From Hemibagrus wyckioides (lineage: Eukaryota > Chordata > Actinopteri > Siluriformes > Bagridae): 64,000 nt of DNA. Within the stretch, counting starts at the first letter, position 1; each line of letters opens with the position of its first letter. The notes beneath the pieces were generated by a model. The model did not search any database. It saw only the letters and a list, made by a program, of their open reading frames with translations, and was not told the DNA's origin. The stretch covers positions 10,080,205 to 10,144,204 of the forward strand of contig NC_080726.1 of NCBI RefSeq assembly GCF_019097595.1, in the 5' to 3' direction. The position numbers and the translations under genes are program-made. Shown here piece by piece: positions 24,330 through 35,700 of the stretch.

Positions 24330-24660
24330 TCCACTAAATGTTTTGAGCCACGTTTAAAAAGTTCAATTTTGTTCTCTTTACTCTAGAGAAGCTTCTTTCC
24401 ACATGTTTAGCGAGTCTCAATCATGGCTTTTGGTAAACTCCCAATTGGACTTCATGACTTTATGGCTCCACACTTCTCTATAAAGCCTGGGTTTGTGCAG
24501 CATCTGGTCTAGGGTTGTCAATTGAACAGCTTCCTGCATCTGAGCTGTGGATCTCTCCAGCTCCTTCAGGGTTACACTTGAGCACTTCATTGCTTCTCTA
24601 ACTAATGCCCTGTTTACCAGTTTGGTGGATGGCCTTCACAAGGCATAGTCATGTCTGTTA
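24330..24660 (-). mobile_element. Tc1-type transposase remnant (N-terminal/middle part)
   Basis: Read on the minus strand, the segment resembles the DNA-binding half of a Tc1 transposase, with a stretch like LKELERSTAQM followed by LHKPGLY and a basic run before the catalytic domain. Stops and shifts are frequent, so it is a fossil of a family different from the 12.5-kb element. Family assignment is from memory of similar fish repeats. Confidence 0.5.
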
Positions 24661-25310
24661 ACATCCTGAAGAAATGTGATATAATCATGCGAAACCAACA
24701 TCTTCAAAATTTGGGATTTTTTAAATAAATAACCTTGACTCATACGCCCCAGACACACTCACACACACACACACACCCCATGTCTTCAGGTCCTCATTTA
24801 AAATCATGGCTTAGGCTGTACCCACTTATGGCTTCAGCAGCTGTGTGTTAAACCCCTTTATAAAGACATTCATCAATTTGACAATCTTACTTTCAAATGA
24901 TCAATAGTGCATCTTTTGCCAGCTCTGCCATCAGTGTAGGTATCAATATGAAAAGACCACAATCACCCAGACAATCAATGGTGGGCTTCAAGGCACAACA
25001 GGGTGAGTCTGATCACAGCGTGCCTGAACTCGGCTGCTCACCTGCATCTGAATCTTGAACTGACGTCTAGAGTCTAGACAAAGACATGATAAGAAGCGAG
25101 ACACACCATATGTAGAACTAAAAAACTGGACAATTAATTTTCACACTTAATATAAAGAAACATTTCATGTGAAACTGTAATGTCTGGAACACACACTGGC
25201 TGGACAATGTGAACTAAAATCAGTGATTATTACTGTTTAAAAGATTAGCTGGCTAACCAGTGTGGGGTGGTATGCAATATACTGGAAGCTAGTGGAATGA
25301 AATTTTTTTA

Positions 25311-25336
25311 ATAATAATAATAATAATAATAATAAT
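25311..25336 (+). repeat. (AAT)n microsatellite
   Basis: About eight trinucleotide units, read directly. Confidence 0.9.
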
Positions 25337-25924
25337 TTCATCACTATTTCACTGCAACATTATTGCATAAACTATTTTAATTCTGCTGCTGAAATTCTCA
25401 TATATTATTCTGATTATCTATACTTTTTGTAACACTTCAAAAATAAGCATTTGCAACTATAACCACTTGGTTTAGTATGTCGGATAACTAACCCTATCGA
25501 AAATGACCCTAAAAGAGAAAATTCCACAACTACCTAAGGAATTATTATGAGGCAAGTGAGCCGCCTAGTGGTAATTCCTTGTCAGCACAGTCCTTATTAC
25601 AGCTTACCGTTTGGGAGTATAGCTTTCAGTAGTCATAGTCTGTGCCTAGTATTTTTTTTTTTAGCAGAATCAGATTTCACTGTCATACATCAAGCTAGAT
25701 AATAGCAATATGGCAATTTTAAATAATAACTTTTCTGTTAAATTTCCATATTTCCACAAAAGTAATGAAAAATGTTGTGAAACTTAAGTCATTTCATATA
25801 AATGGCTTAAAAGAAAGACATCTAGAGACAAACCCATGAATGAAGATAAAGAAAACAAGTCATTCAGTTCTTACACCTTTTCTTAATAGTGTGTTTGACT
25901 CACACCTTTAGGGTTGGGGGTTGA

Positions 25925-26325
25925 TTCCTACCTCTGCCCTTTCAGTCCATTTTTTCCCCCCAGTATGAAGACATGTGTTGTAGGCTGACTGGCATCTCTA
26001 AATTCACTGTAGTGAGTGAATGTGTGGTTGTACCCTGCAGTGGGTTGGCACCCTATCCACGGTGTCCCTGCCTTGTGCCCAAATTCCCCTGGAACAGATT
26101 CCATTTATATTTCCGGCATTTGGCAGATGCTAAAATTTAAGTCCAGAGCAACTTACATTTTATATAATTTCATACAGCTGAGTGATTGAGGGTTAAGGGC
26201 CTTGCCTAAGGGCCTAATAGTGGCAGCTTGTTGGCCCAGGGATTTGAACACACAACCAGAATCCAACACCTTAACCACTAAGCTATCACATCCCTGTGTC
26301 AGATAAGTGGTACAGAAAATGGATG
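25925..26325 (+). repeat. dispersed teleost repeat, interrupted by a SINE
   Basis: The sequence tgtaggctgactggcatctc, gtgggttggcaccctatcca and ccttgtgcccaaattcccct runs to about 26102. It resumes at 26296 as gtgtcagataagtggtacag and aaaatggatgga. It is the same family as the copy at 8846-9095. The repeat's class is unclear to me. Confidence 0.7.
26103..26295 (-). mobile_element. SINE (minus strand) inserted in an older repeat
   Basis: The minus strand shows a SINE head (gtgatagcttagtggttaag), a B-box-like region (ggttgtgtgttcaaatcc), aagggttaagggccttgcc in the given orientation, and the 3' tail that reads cggcatttggcagatgctaa on the plus strand. It interrupts the dispersed repeat at 25925-26325. 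Confidence 0.75.
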
Positions 26326-26411
26326 GAATAAACAGAATACTTTACATGTTAGGAGAGTGGCCACATACTGTATATATTTTGTTCTAGTCCAAACTCAACC
26401 AGTTACATTCT

Positions 26412-26586
26412 GCATAAAATTTACATTTATAGCCTTTGAAAGACACACTTATCCAGAACAACTTACATTTTTATCTAACTTTACACAACTGAGCAATTGA
26501 GGGTTAAGGAGTCCAGCATGGATCTGAACTCACAAACGTCCAATCATTAGGCCAAATCCTTAATCACTAAGCTACCACATCCGCCA
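26412..26586 (-). mobile_element. SINE (minus strand), diverged copy
   Basis: It has the same layout as 26103-26295: a tail (catttatagcctttgaaaga, cttatccagaacaacttac), then gagcaattgagggttaagg, then ctgaactcacaaacgtccaa, then ttaatcactaagctaccac. It is more degraded and shorter in the middle. Confidence 0.7.
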
Positions 26587-27510
26587 CATATGCTACATTC
26601 TCTATGTTATATTTTATATGAAGATATTCTGATACAGAAAAATAACAAATTACATTCGTTACACATATAAATTCATTACACCCATATGACCAGCAATACA
26701 CTGATGCTTGTCATTCATATGAAAGGGTTTTAGGTTATACTTTTATCTGAAAACCTTTCAAAAGCTTATGTGTTGGTAACTGAATAAAAGTAACCACACT
26801 CTAAATTAGTTTCCTGTGCATTCGATGAGGACGAGTGGCAGGATACAGGCAGGCATGTCATGTGCACGTTGTTGCCAGACACTAAAGTAAAGCTGCTCAA
26901 CTGTGTCCTCACTGTAAACAAACAGAACAGGAGGACAGATGGTCATCCAAGATCTAGTCATTTTCTTTTGACCCCCATTAAGAGATGCCCTGGGTCAAAA
27001 CATCAGATGATGACATTCTCTGCCAATGACAGCAACTTCATCAGCAGTACTTAGAAGGATAACTTTTAAAAGGGATCATCTGCCTTGTTTCCATAACACC
27101 AATTATACTGTTTCGTATAATGATTAAAAAACACTTTATATACAAGTACACAAGCTAATTATCGTTGAGTGGATGGTTTAGATCATGAGATCTCAATCCA
27201 CTTTTCAGAGGCCTTGAGCAAGACCAAGTCTACTGTATGCAAACTGGATGAAGGTCTTCGAGGACTGGTTTGGGCAACTCTGACCTAGCGTCGTAGATAA
27301 AAATACTGCAAACACAATGCTATTTAACAATATCTTTAAGATGACATAAAAGTTCTAATAGCTAATAGTCCCTACTGTAGTATTAGCATTATGTACAGCA
27401 GATGTGAGCCTGCTAGTTAGCTTTTAAATATAGCTAAATGATGTAGACAGAACTGGAGACAATTTTGCATGTGCCAGTTGAATAAATAATGTTTTAATAA
27501 ATAATAATAA

Positions 27511-28036
27511 TGTGTATAAAATAACATCATGAGCACTGACAAGTGAAGTAAATAACACTGATGATCTCCTCATCATGGCACCTGTTAGTGGGTGGGATAT
27601 ATTAGGCAGCAAGTGAACATTTTGTCCTCAAAGTTGATGTGTTAGAAGCCGGAAAATTGGGCAAGTGTAAGGATTTGAGCGAGTTTGACAAGGGCCAAAT
27701 TGTGATGGCTAGACGACTGGATCAGAGCATCTCCAAAACTGCAGCTCTTGTGGGGTGTTCCCGGTCTACAGTGGTCAGTATCTATCAAAAGTGGTGCAAG
27801 GAAGGAGCAGTGATAAACCGGCGACAGGGTCATTGATGCACGTGGGGAGTGAAGGCAGGCCCGTGTGATCTGATCCAACAGACGATCTACTGTTGCTCAG
27901 ATTGCTAAATAAGTTAATGCTGGTTCTGATAGAAAGGCATCAGAATACACAGTGCAGGACGAGTCAGGGCTGTTTTGTCAGCAAAAAGGGGACCAACACA
28001 ATATTAGGCAGGTGGTCATAATGTTATGCCTGATTG
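27511..28036 (+). mobile_element. Tc1/mariner-type element, internally deleted
   Basis: The imperfect terminal repeats are ataacatcatgagcac at the left and gtggtcataatgttat at the right. A 65-codon frame (27639-27836) starts [20 protein letters not shown] and shows the helix-turn-helix segment [22 protein letters not shown] and NRRQGH typical of the transposase N-terminus. The region that would encode the catalytic core is deleted. The right end retains the coda ggggaccaacacaatattagg. Confidence 0.85.
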
Positions 28037-28980
28037 ATCATTTTAAATAGATTTTCAAAATTACTCCTCTGACGTTGCATACACCAATTTGTTTCAAACG
28101 GTATAAAAGATATTTCACTCTTCAACCAAACACGGGCCACAGGAATGATTTCTTCAAGGATTATAAGAGTGTTTTTTAACTAAATTTCAGCTTGCTGTGA
28201 TGTAATTACCAGATAAAGATCCTGATACTATATTCTGTACTTCGAAAACAAAAGGGAAAAACTGCTTACTCAAAACTCACTTTTATAGGAAATCTAAGGG
28301 CAATTAATTAATCAATAAAATTTGATCAATAATCTATTTCAATTATTCAGGTAAATGTATTTTGTATTAAAAGGAAAATCAATATAGTTAATCTTTTCAG
28401 TGATATGATTACTTGCTCAGAGCAAAAAAACCTTGATTAAACACTTACCCGAGTACCTCAGGTATCGCCCAGGTGCATGTAGATACCACAAAACCTTAGG
28501 GAGATTTTTGTTTATTTCTCAGTACAAGGAATTGCACTGCAATGGTTACCCATAGTAATTATTTAAATAAAAATAAGATTAAGTATTAATAAATTAATAC
28601 ACATACTGTATTTATCCGGATTAAGTAAGCACAACATAAAGCTCTTTAATCTGGAATGAACAAGAACTAAATAAGCCTTTTACATTTGCTAGCTTTGTTT
28701 TATTCCTTGAATATTTAAGCTGATGAATGAACCGAGTCGAAGCACACACAAATACTGACATTCAGTCAATAGAGATTAGTTTGAATAGTACTAGAGTATT
28801 TCTTTAATATTCCCATCTTTTGCTGTTCGTTATGCGGTTATATATGCAAACTGTGTTGTCGTCCCCTATTTTTTTGCTCTCCTCCAAGTGCTTTATGTTA
28901 CAAAGTACTACTTATAGATATTCAACATCATCTCTATGAATAAGAATCATTAAATTGCTATTAAAAATTTTTTCCCCCTG

Positions 28981-29350
28981 GAGGTAGCAGAGCTGAAGAT
29001 GTTGAGGTTCTCTTTGGCAGTGACACGGTTGGACAGGATTAGGAACGAGTACATCAGAGGGACAGCTCATGTTGGACATTTGGGGGACAAAGTTAGGGAG
29101 GACAGATTAAGATGGTTTGGACATGTCCAGAGGAGGGAGAGTGAGTATATTGGTAGGAGAATGTTGGACATGAAGCTGCCAGGCAGGAGGCAAAGAGGAA
29201 GGCCAAAGAGGAGGTGTATGGATGTAATAAATGAGGATATGAAGCTAGTGGGTGCAAGTGTTGAGGATGCAGAAGATAGGAATAGGTGGAGAGATGATTC
29301 GCTGTGGAGACCCCTGAAGGGAAAAGCCGAAAGAAGAAGAAGAAGAAGAG
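28981..29350 (+). mobile_element. RTE-type LINE, 5'-truncated 3' end
   Basis: The plus strand encodes a degenerate reverse-transcriptase C-terminal tail (LKMLRFSLAVTRLDRIRNEY, GHLGDKVREDRLRWFGHVQR, GRRQRGRPKRR) typical of RTE-clade LINEs in fish. It ends with ccctgaagggaaaagccga and a (GAA)n tail at about 29328-29349. Everything upstream of the last ~120 codons is missing, the usual 5' truncation of LINE insertions. It lies just beyond the predicted arhgap35 poly(A) site and points towards it. Confidence 0.85.
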
Positions 29351-29509
29351 TCGAATTAGCATTCGATTTTAAACAGGACACCGTGAAGCCTTCAAATATC
29401 TTATTATAACTTAAATTGTATTAAAATAATACAATTTTTTAGAATATTTTAAAACATGTAAGATCAGATTTGACATTTGGAAACTGTAGAAAAAACAAGA
29501 GACAAGAAA

Positions 29510-32306
29510 CATATTACAAGATTGTTTTATTAACTATAATACAGCTCACATAAGGCCTTACAGTTTGTACACCATTCCCACTGAGACAAATAACCATAGC
29601 AAATAAAGTCATGATTTTTGTTTCTTCTCAGTTTACTTCATGATTTTTTTTCTTATTTTTTTGTTTTTAATTTTTTTGTTTTTGTTCATTTAATGCTGTT
29701 TTTTTTCTCTCTTAAATACGAAGAGTTGAAGGTCCCAACTCCCAGACTTGGAGTTGAATCATGCACTACATCATATGGCCTTTACACCATTCACAAAATT
29801 GTTAAAAATGGTCTTTTTTAATTATTAAAATAAAACATAAAAAGAAACCTTTTTTTTCTATCACCATTGACTACAGGGCAAAGTGTTAGACCCCCTAACA
29901 TACAAATAAACAACCATGTTGAATATAGCTTTGTTTTGCTTCTCGTTTAACTTAATCGGTCACCACTGTTGCAAAAAAAAATAAAATAAAAAAAATAAAG
30001 GAAAAAATGCAGCCACATAAGATTGCTGAAACATCACATTTTAATTCCCATTTGATGCCCTTCCTCGTCTTTCTCTCACCCTTTTTGCTCTTTGGCTGCT
30101 ATATATCAACTCTGTATTATCACGCTGATGTATGATTTTCACTGAGAATGAGGCAAGACAGCAATCAACTGCAAAGTACCAGGAGAGTTTGGATCTTTCT
30201 CCCTATTTTCCCAAAAAATACCATGTTAACTGAAAAGAGCAGAAAAATAGCTGAGGCTGTGTGGGCAGGAAACGTGTTGAAGATTTCAAAGCCAATCAGA
30301 TGCTTTATGCGACTTTGACTGGCAGGGCAAATGTAGTGGGCAGCTCAGGTCAGAGAGACCTACACGATGAGAAACTTCAATTAAAATGTCTAGTTTTATA
30401 GTCCTAAAAATCCCTGTTTAATTCCAAAACTCAGCATCACGATTTTTTGTAGGATTTCATCAGACACGACAATAACGTTCATGAAGTCGACAATTAGGAA
30501 GAATCGATGGTTAATGAGCCATTATAACAGCGGCGACCTGAGAATACATAGTAGGATATGAAGTGCCGAGACGTATTGTTGAGGAACGCAGGTTCTTAAG
30601 GGTTTCTCTGTGGTGATGCTGTGTGTATAGGAACTGTGTGCATCCAGCACTTCTCTTATGGGAAGGTAGAGGAAGGGGAATGGACTCTGTGTCTAAGGTA
30701 GATAGAAAAACTGAAGCCGACTCAGTATGAGGTGCAGTACCTTGTTGGCACAGGAGATGGCAGTAGCACACCCAAATATGAGCACAAAGATGAAAACTGT
30801 CTTCACCCCCCCAAAACAAAAACAAAACAACCCACTAAGGGTCTTCCCTTTAAGTCTTTCTCTTGCTTTCTACTCTCCTTCAGACACAAAGCATTTCGGA
30901 CTGTCTGACTGAGCAACAGTCAGCTGAAAATCTTTTTGGAAGTTTCTTAAAATGGAATAGTGCAGCAGAGTTCGGAATGAGTGATGCAAGTGTGTTTTTA
31001 GACAAAGCAGCTTTCCTTTCAGTGTTAACACACAGAGAACCAAATTCACCACCTAAACGTTCAAATCTCTTTTTCCTCCATCAAAACCAATCGGTTGGAC
31101 AAACTTTCGAAAGCTGCCAAAATCTCACTGTGATATTTCACAAGCATAAAGTGTACATTCAGGCAGGTATGAACGCATAATCGCACACACACATTAAAGT
31201 TTCAGCTCGCTAGTGCATTATCGTTCCACATCTGGTCTAATGGAGAATCTCACTGAGATCCGTTATCCAAGTGGAGCACAAACTGAACCCTGACTGACGC
31301 ATCAAGAAAACACACTCCAAATCAAGAAACACACACTTCTTTTTTTTTTTTTTGTTTTTCTTTTCCAGAACAGAAATGAATACTAGTCTCCTAACACGTT
31401 CTTGAGATCCTGGCTCATTGTGAAGGCAGAGAGATGAACAGGGATGTTGAGAAGACTTCAATTCCCAGATTGCTGTGCAAAAAAAAAAAAAAAAGTACCA
31501 AAGTTCGCCGTAGTCCACTGCCAATGTAACCAGATCCAGTTTGTCAAGTTCTTGTTCGGACTATTTTTCTTTAAACATGCTCCACTTTATACGAGACTCA
31601 TTCAGACGGAAAGGATGAGGAATGTGGCTGACAGAGGTGTCGTGTCTTCGATTGCTGGAACAAGTCTTTAAAAATGTGGCAATAGTGGTTGAAAGGTAAA
31701 AAAAAAAAAAATGCTGAGAATGCTAAGGATGGCTTCCTGCCACATTTAGCTTTCTTCCTATTGGTAGCAACAGGACATGGGCCTGAGAAGGTTATGTAGA
31801 GCAGATAATCGATTGTGTGGAGAGTTTAGTTCAGATTTCTATCTTTTCACACATATCAGTTGTTTCTACTCAGAAACCCCTCTGGTAAATCAGAACAGGC
31901 CAAGTAGTGCAGACTTAGTAGCCACACACTCCTCCTATCATGTCTGTCCTGTGCTGACCCATGATCTCAGATCTATTTGTTTATATAAGGTAAGAATGTG
32001 TGTATGCTTCCGAATTATATTATGAGGAGAAATTAGATGAGTGCAGTGATCTATAACGAGGAAGATGAGCGTCACTGGAGTGTCTCCCAGCTGAAGTGGC
32101 TTGACCTTCGCGTTACGTCCAACACCCCCTCTTTTCATTCTCTGTCACTTGCAGGCACATTTCCTCAAATCTCATTCTTTTTTTTTTTCTTCTAAGAATC
32201 ACTTTCCATTTATGTAATCTCTGTAAATGCTACTTCAGAACTCAACTCTTTCCCCATTTCAGAACTTCTCGGCCATGTTCGCTCTCTTTCTATATCCCGC
32301 TCTGCT
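29510..32306 (-). other. arhgap35: probable arhgap35 3' UTR
   Basis: Downstream of the stop codon, the minus strand has no canonical AATAAA that I could find until 29531-29526. That one is followed by a T/G-rich stretch (ttgtctcttgttttttct), the usual layout of a vertebrate cleavage site. The implied 3' UTR is about 2.8 kb; the mammalian one is also several kilobases. The interval holds A/T homopolymer runs, no recognisable transposon and no convincing coding frame. The exact end is inferred. Confidence 0.55.
29526..29531 (-). terminator. AATAAA poly(A) signal, probable arhgap35 mRNA end
   Basis: AATAAA on the minus strand is followed within about 20-40 nt by a T- and GT-rich downstream element. 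It is the first canonical signal I found after the arhgap35 stop codon. Alternative ATTAAA hexamers occur closer to the stop (for example near 30.04 and 30.42 kb), so shorter isoforms are possible. Confidence 0.55.
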
Positions 32307-32733
32307 TCACAGCGTGTGTTGTTCCGTTGGTGCGTGGTGCGGGTGCATTGGAGGCAGTAGACTCTGGATAGGCGATTGTGGAGTAGGGGGAGGAGAATGA
32401 GGTGGGGACTGCTGAGCCGGGCTGAAGGGCGCGGTTACGTGTTGGGCTGGGGAGTAACAGGATGAGTAGGCGGAGCCTGACATGGATGAGGTGGAGGACA
32501 GGGTAGCAGTAGGGGATCCTGGGAGCCCAGGCAGGCTGCCTGGGTTGTCAACCAGGGCCTGATTGTAGAAGAAGAAAGCACACTGGTAGATGAAGGTCTC
32601 GATGATTGTCTGGTAAGTGCGCGTTGCTGTCAGCGCATCCATGGTGGTGAAATCAGGCCTCATCAGTGTGGGCCAGAAACAGATGGATAGATTATCACTG
32701 GTCATCAGATTCACACGGCTGTTCTGGCTCACC
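32307..32733 (-). CDS. arhgap35: arhgap35 last coding exon (RhoGAP end and Pro/Ser tail)
   Basis: The acceptor is ctgaatcag. The exon starts with the last base of a Lys codon and ends at TGA (32309-32307). It encodes the end of the GAP domain, including [14 protein letters not shown] with the Asn (about residue 1411) that contacts Rho and Mg/GDP in the family, and FFFYN at the domain end. A low-complexity Pro/Ser/Thr tail of about 85 residues follows, with SPPPTPQSP and the terminal HTL shared with human ARHGAP35. The tail is somewhat longer than the human one. Confidence 0.95.
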
Positions 32734-35700
32734 CTGATTCAGAGAAAAACAGAAAGAGATTTACATGGAATGTAATAGAAAATAAACAATCGATTAAATA
32801 TAAGCAGTAAATAATATAGTCTCACAAAATTCTTAAAATTGACAAGAATGCATTTGAATATTATTATTATTATTATTATTATCTCTTCAATAAGCACTTA
32901 AACAAGCGTTAAATCTAAATACCTTGCTTAGAAAATACTTGTACCTTCTTTACTCATGCATTAACTGCTATGTAACAGGGTTTTAGCCTTATGGTATTTT
33001 TTATAGAAGATTTGTAGTAATGTAAGGATACTTTAATGCACTTCTCAAAGTCACTTTATATAAGAGTGCTTATCTGCTAAAGCGATAAATGTGACTGTAA
33101 AATTTGCCTTTATTTTCATATAGCCATACGTCATAAGGTGAAATTGATTAGAATAATCAAAAGGTAAAATTGTGTGCCTTCTGTAAGAAAAATAAATAAA
33201 TAAATAAACTGTACCCAAATTAAAGATGTAAAATGATTAAATTGTAAAAGATGTAAAATGATAAGATTAAATGTAAACCTCACTAAATGTTCTTAGTTCT
33301 TAAACGTAAGCCTCCTCTAACAGTGGTACTTTTTATTTATATGATCATCATACATATTACAAAATATAACTGTATACACTATACAGACAAAATACTGCAA
33401 ACACATTTTGCATTTAAGTGGAAAATTGGTACATAATTTAAATAATGACATTTCATTGACTGCTCAAGATGCGTGAATGAACAAACTAAAACAAGAACAA
33501 AATAAAACTTGGATATTTTTGTGCCACCGAATATGAAAGATAATCTTCACAATGTTCTAAATACTCCTACAAGTCTGCAATTGTATCCTCTCTATAATGA
33601 GAAAAGTTTAGAAGTCACGAAGTAATAACTCACTTGTTCAGGTGGCTGATGACGTATCTGAAGACTTCGTAGTTTTCTCGGGGGAACCTGCGCAGCACGT
33701 CCTTCATGGCGAAGAACCGCTGCTCTCGATCATTGATCTCTGTGGGAGGCAAGACAGAGATGAGAATGAGACACACAGACACACAGACAAAGCGACACAA
33801 AAATAGACACCCATCCAGATACAGCCTCTTGGCACATCAACACAAGTAATGACTCGGGCAAGCAGCCGGAGGTGAAGGAGAAGAAGAGAGAAGAGAGAAG
33901 GCAGACAAACAGAAAACAGCATGACACAGTTCATCCTGTAAAGACTTGCATACACACAGAAAAAAATACCCTCCAAACATATTTATGTAAAATTCTGGGA
34001 GAGATTTTCTAGTTACAAAGAAAATTGCCTGTTTAGATCTGAGGTTTTTATGTTTAACATTTATACCTACACTGTATTTTAATTAGTAAGAAAATATAAC
34101 GTAGACTGCAGCATAATTTCAAGGCTATGGTTTAAACATTGCCACAGTACACAGCAGCAGTGTTAAACTATGTTTAAAGAAAAGCACATACAGGCAAATA
34201 AAGTAACTATTGTTCATGGAAAGGTACTTGACTGATTAGCTTTTTCTTGATAATGTTCTATTTCTATTAACTATACAGTCACTTTAACAGGAACACTGTA
34301 TCCTGGCTTATTCATGCAATCATCCAATCCGCCAATATAATAATAGCAGCACAAAGAATTGTGGAGGAAAAAAAAAAAAAATCCAGCATTGGGCAACTCT
34401 GTGAGCCGAAATGCCTTGTTGATTAAGTCAGAGGAGAATGGCCAGACTGGTTTAAACTGACAGGAAGTCTACGGTACCTCAAACAACCACTCAAAAGTAC
34501 AACAGTAACATAAGAAAAGCATCAGAAACTTAAGGAGCTACAACTGCAGACGACCACATCAGCTTTCACATTCACTGAAGCTGCATATGGTTGCTGAAAC
34601 TGGAAAACGTCACTCAGTGATATTCGATTGATGCACCATTCTGTCTAAACTCCAGAGGCTGCTGTCGTGTGAAATCCTCAGAGATCAGAAGTTTCTGAAG
34701 TACTCAAGTCTGGAACTGACCACCATGCCATGTTCACACTTTTTCCTCAGTTAAGATGTTTGCCAAAGATCTTGATTTGTATCTATTTGTTTATGCATTT
34801 GTTTTGCTGAATCACTAAGGATAGATGCAGTCCTATTTAATAGGCCTATATATGATTACTGCAAAGGCAAATCATATAATATAAACGCTACCTAATGCAC
34901 TACGGGTTCAATAAAAAGTCATTTAAGATACAGCGGTAGAGAGAACTTCTCCAGTGAGTGATGTCTGGAAATGATCTAATTCGATGTAACATCACTTTTC
35001 ATACAATGCATGTCTGTTTTAAATATTAATTTTTGTTTAAAAAAAAGATGTAGGCCATAATAATAAGCCATGCATGTATTCATAGACCTATAATGTGTTA
35101 ATTAGCAAATATTTAGTTTTGTGTTAAGCAACTCCAAGCAGAACATATTACACTGATTTTAATATGATTAAATAAAATCATTAAAACCCGTATTAAATCA
35201 TTAACACTGTTTTCTGCCTTAACACACGCACATGAAAACGCGAGCCGTTTTCAAACAGTCGAATTTGTTCCGACAGCCCCGCTACACACCCAAATGAAAG
35301 GTTGTGAGCCAATATTCAGCTCTAGCAATGAGAAAGGGTGGATCCTTCTCGAACTGCATATGGTGCCTGACTTCCTATCACTGTCATCAGGGGACACTGA
35401 GAGATGCTTGCAGGATGAGGCAAAAACCAAACAGCGCACACACACACACCCACACGCACACACATGTGCGTCCCCTGAGTGCTGCAAGAACGATGGATGC
35501 ACTGAGTCAGATCGGCTTACATCAGCCCTGAGAGAGCTCTGTATCAAAACACGTGACCACTATGGCAGATGTGCTGCTCTTGAGTATCAAACACAGACAC
35601 ACAGACTGATGTCAGCATCTCGCGTGCAAACGCTGATGTCAGTTTAACACTCTAGTATTCCTCACACAGACACACGCCCTCACACATCCACTGATGCACC

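Larger units (their letters stand above)
22575..27510. other. intergenic sequence
   Basis: Apart from the Tc1 remnant, the SINEs and the dispersed repeat listed, it is mostly AT-rich. The GC-richer piece at about 23140-23520 has two overlapping frames of 120 and 68 codons with no recognisable domain. I treat them as chance. Confidence 0.55.

Noticed and set aside
28999..29409. 136-codon plus-strand frame as a host gene
   Set aside because: The sequence is the C-terminal tail of an RTE-type LINE with a (GAA)n tail. It is a mobile-element fragment.
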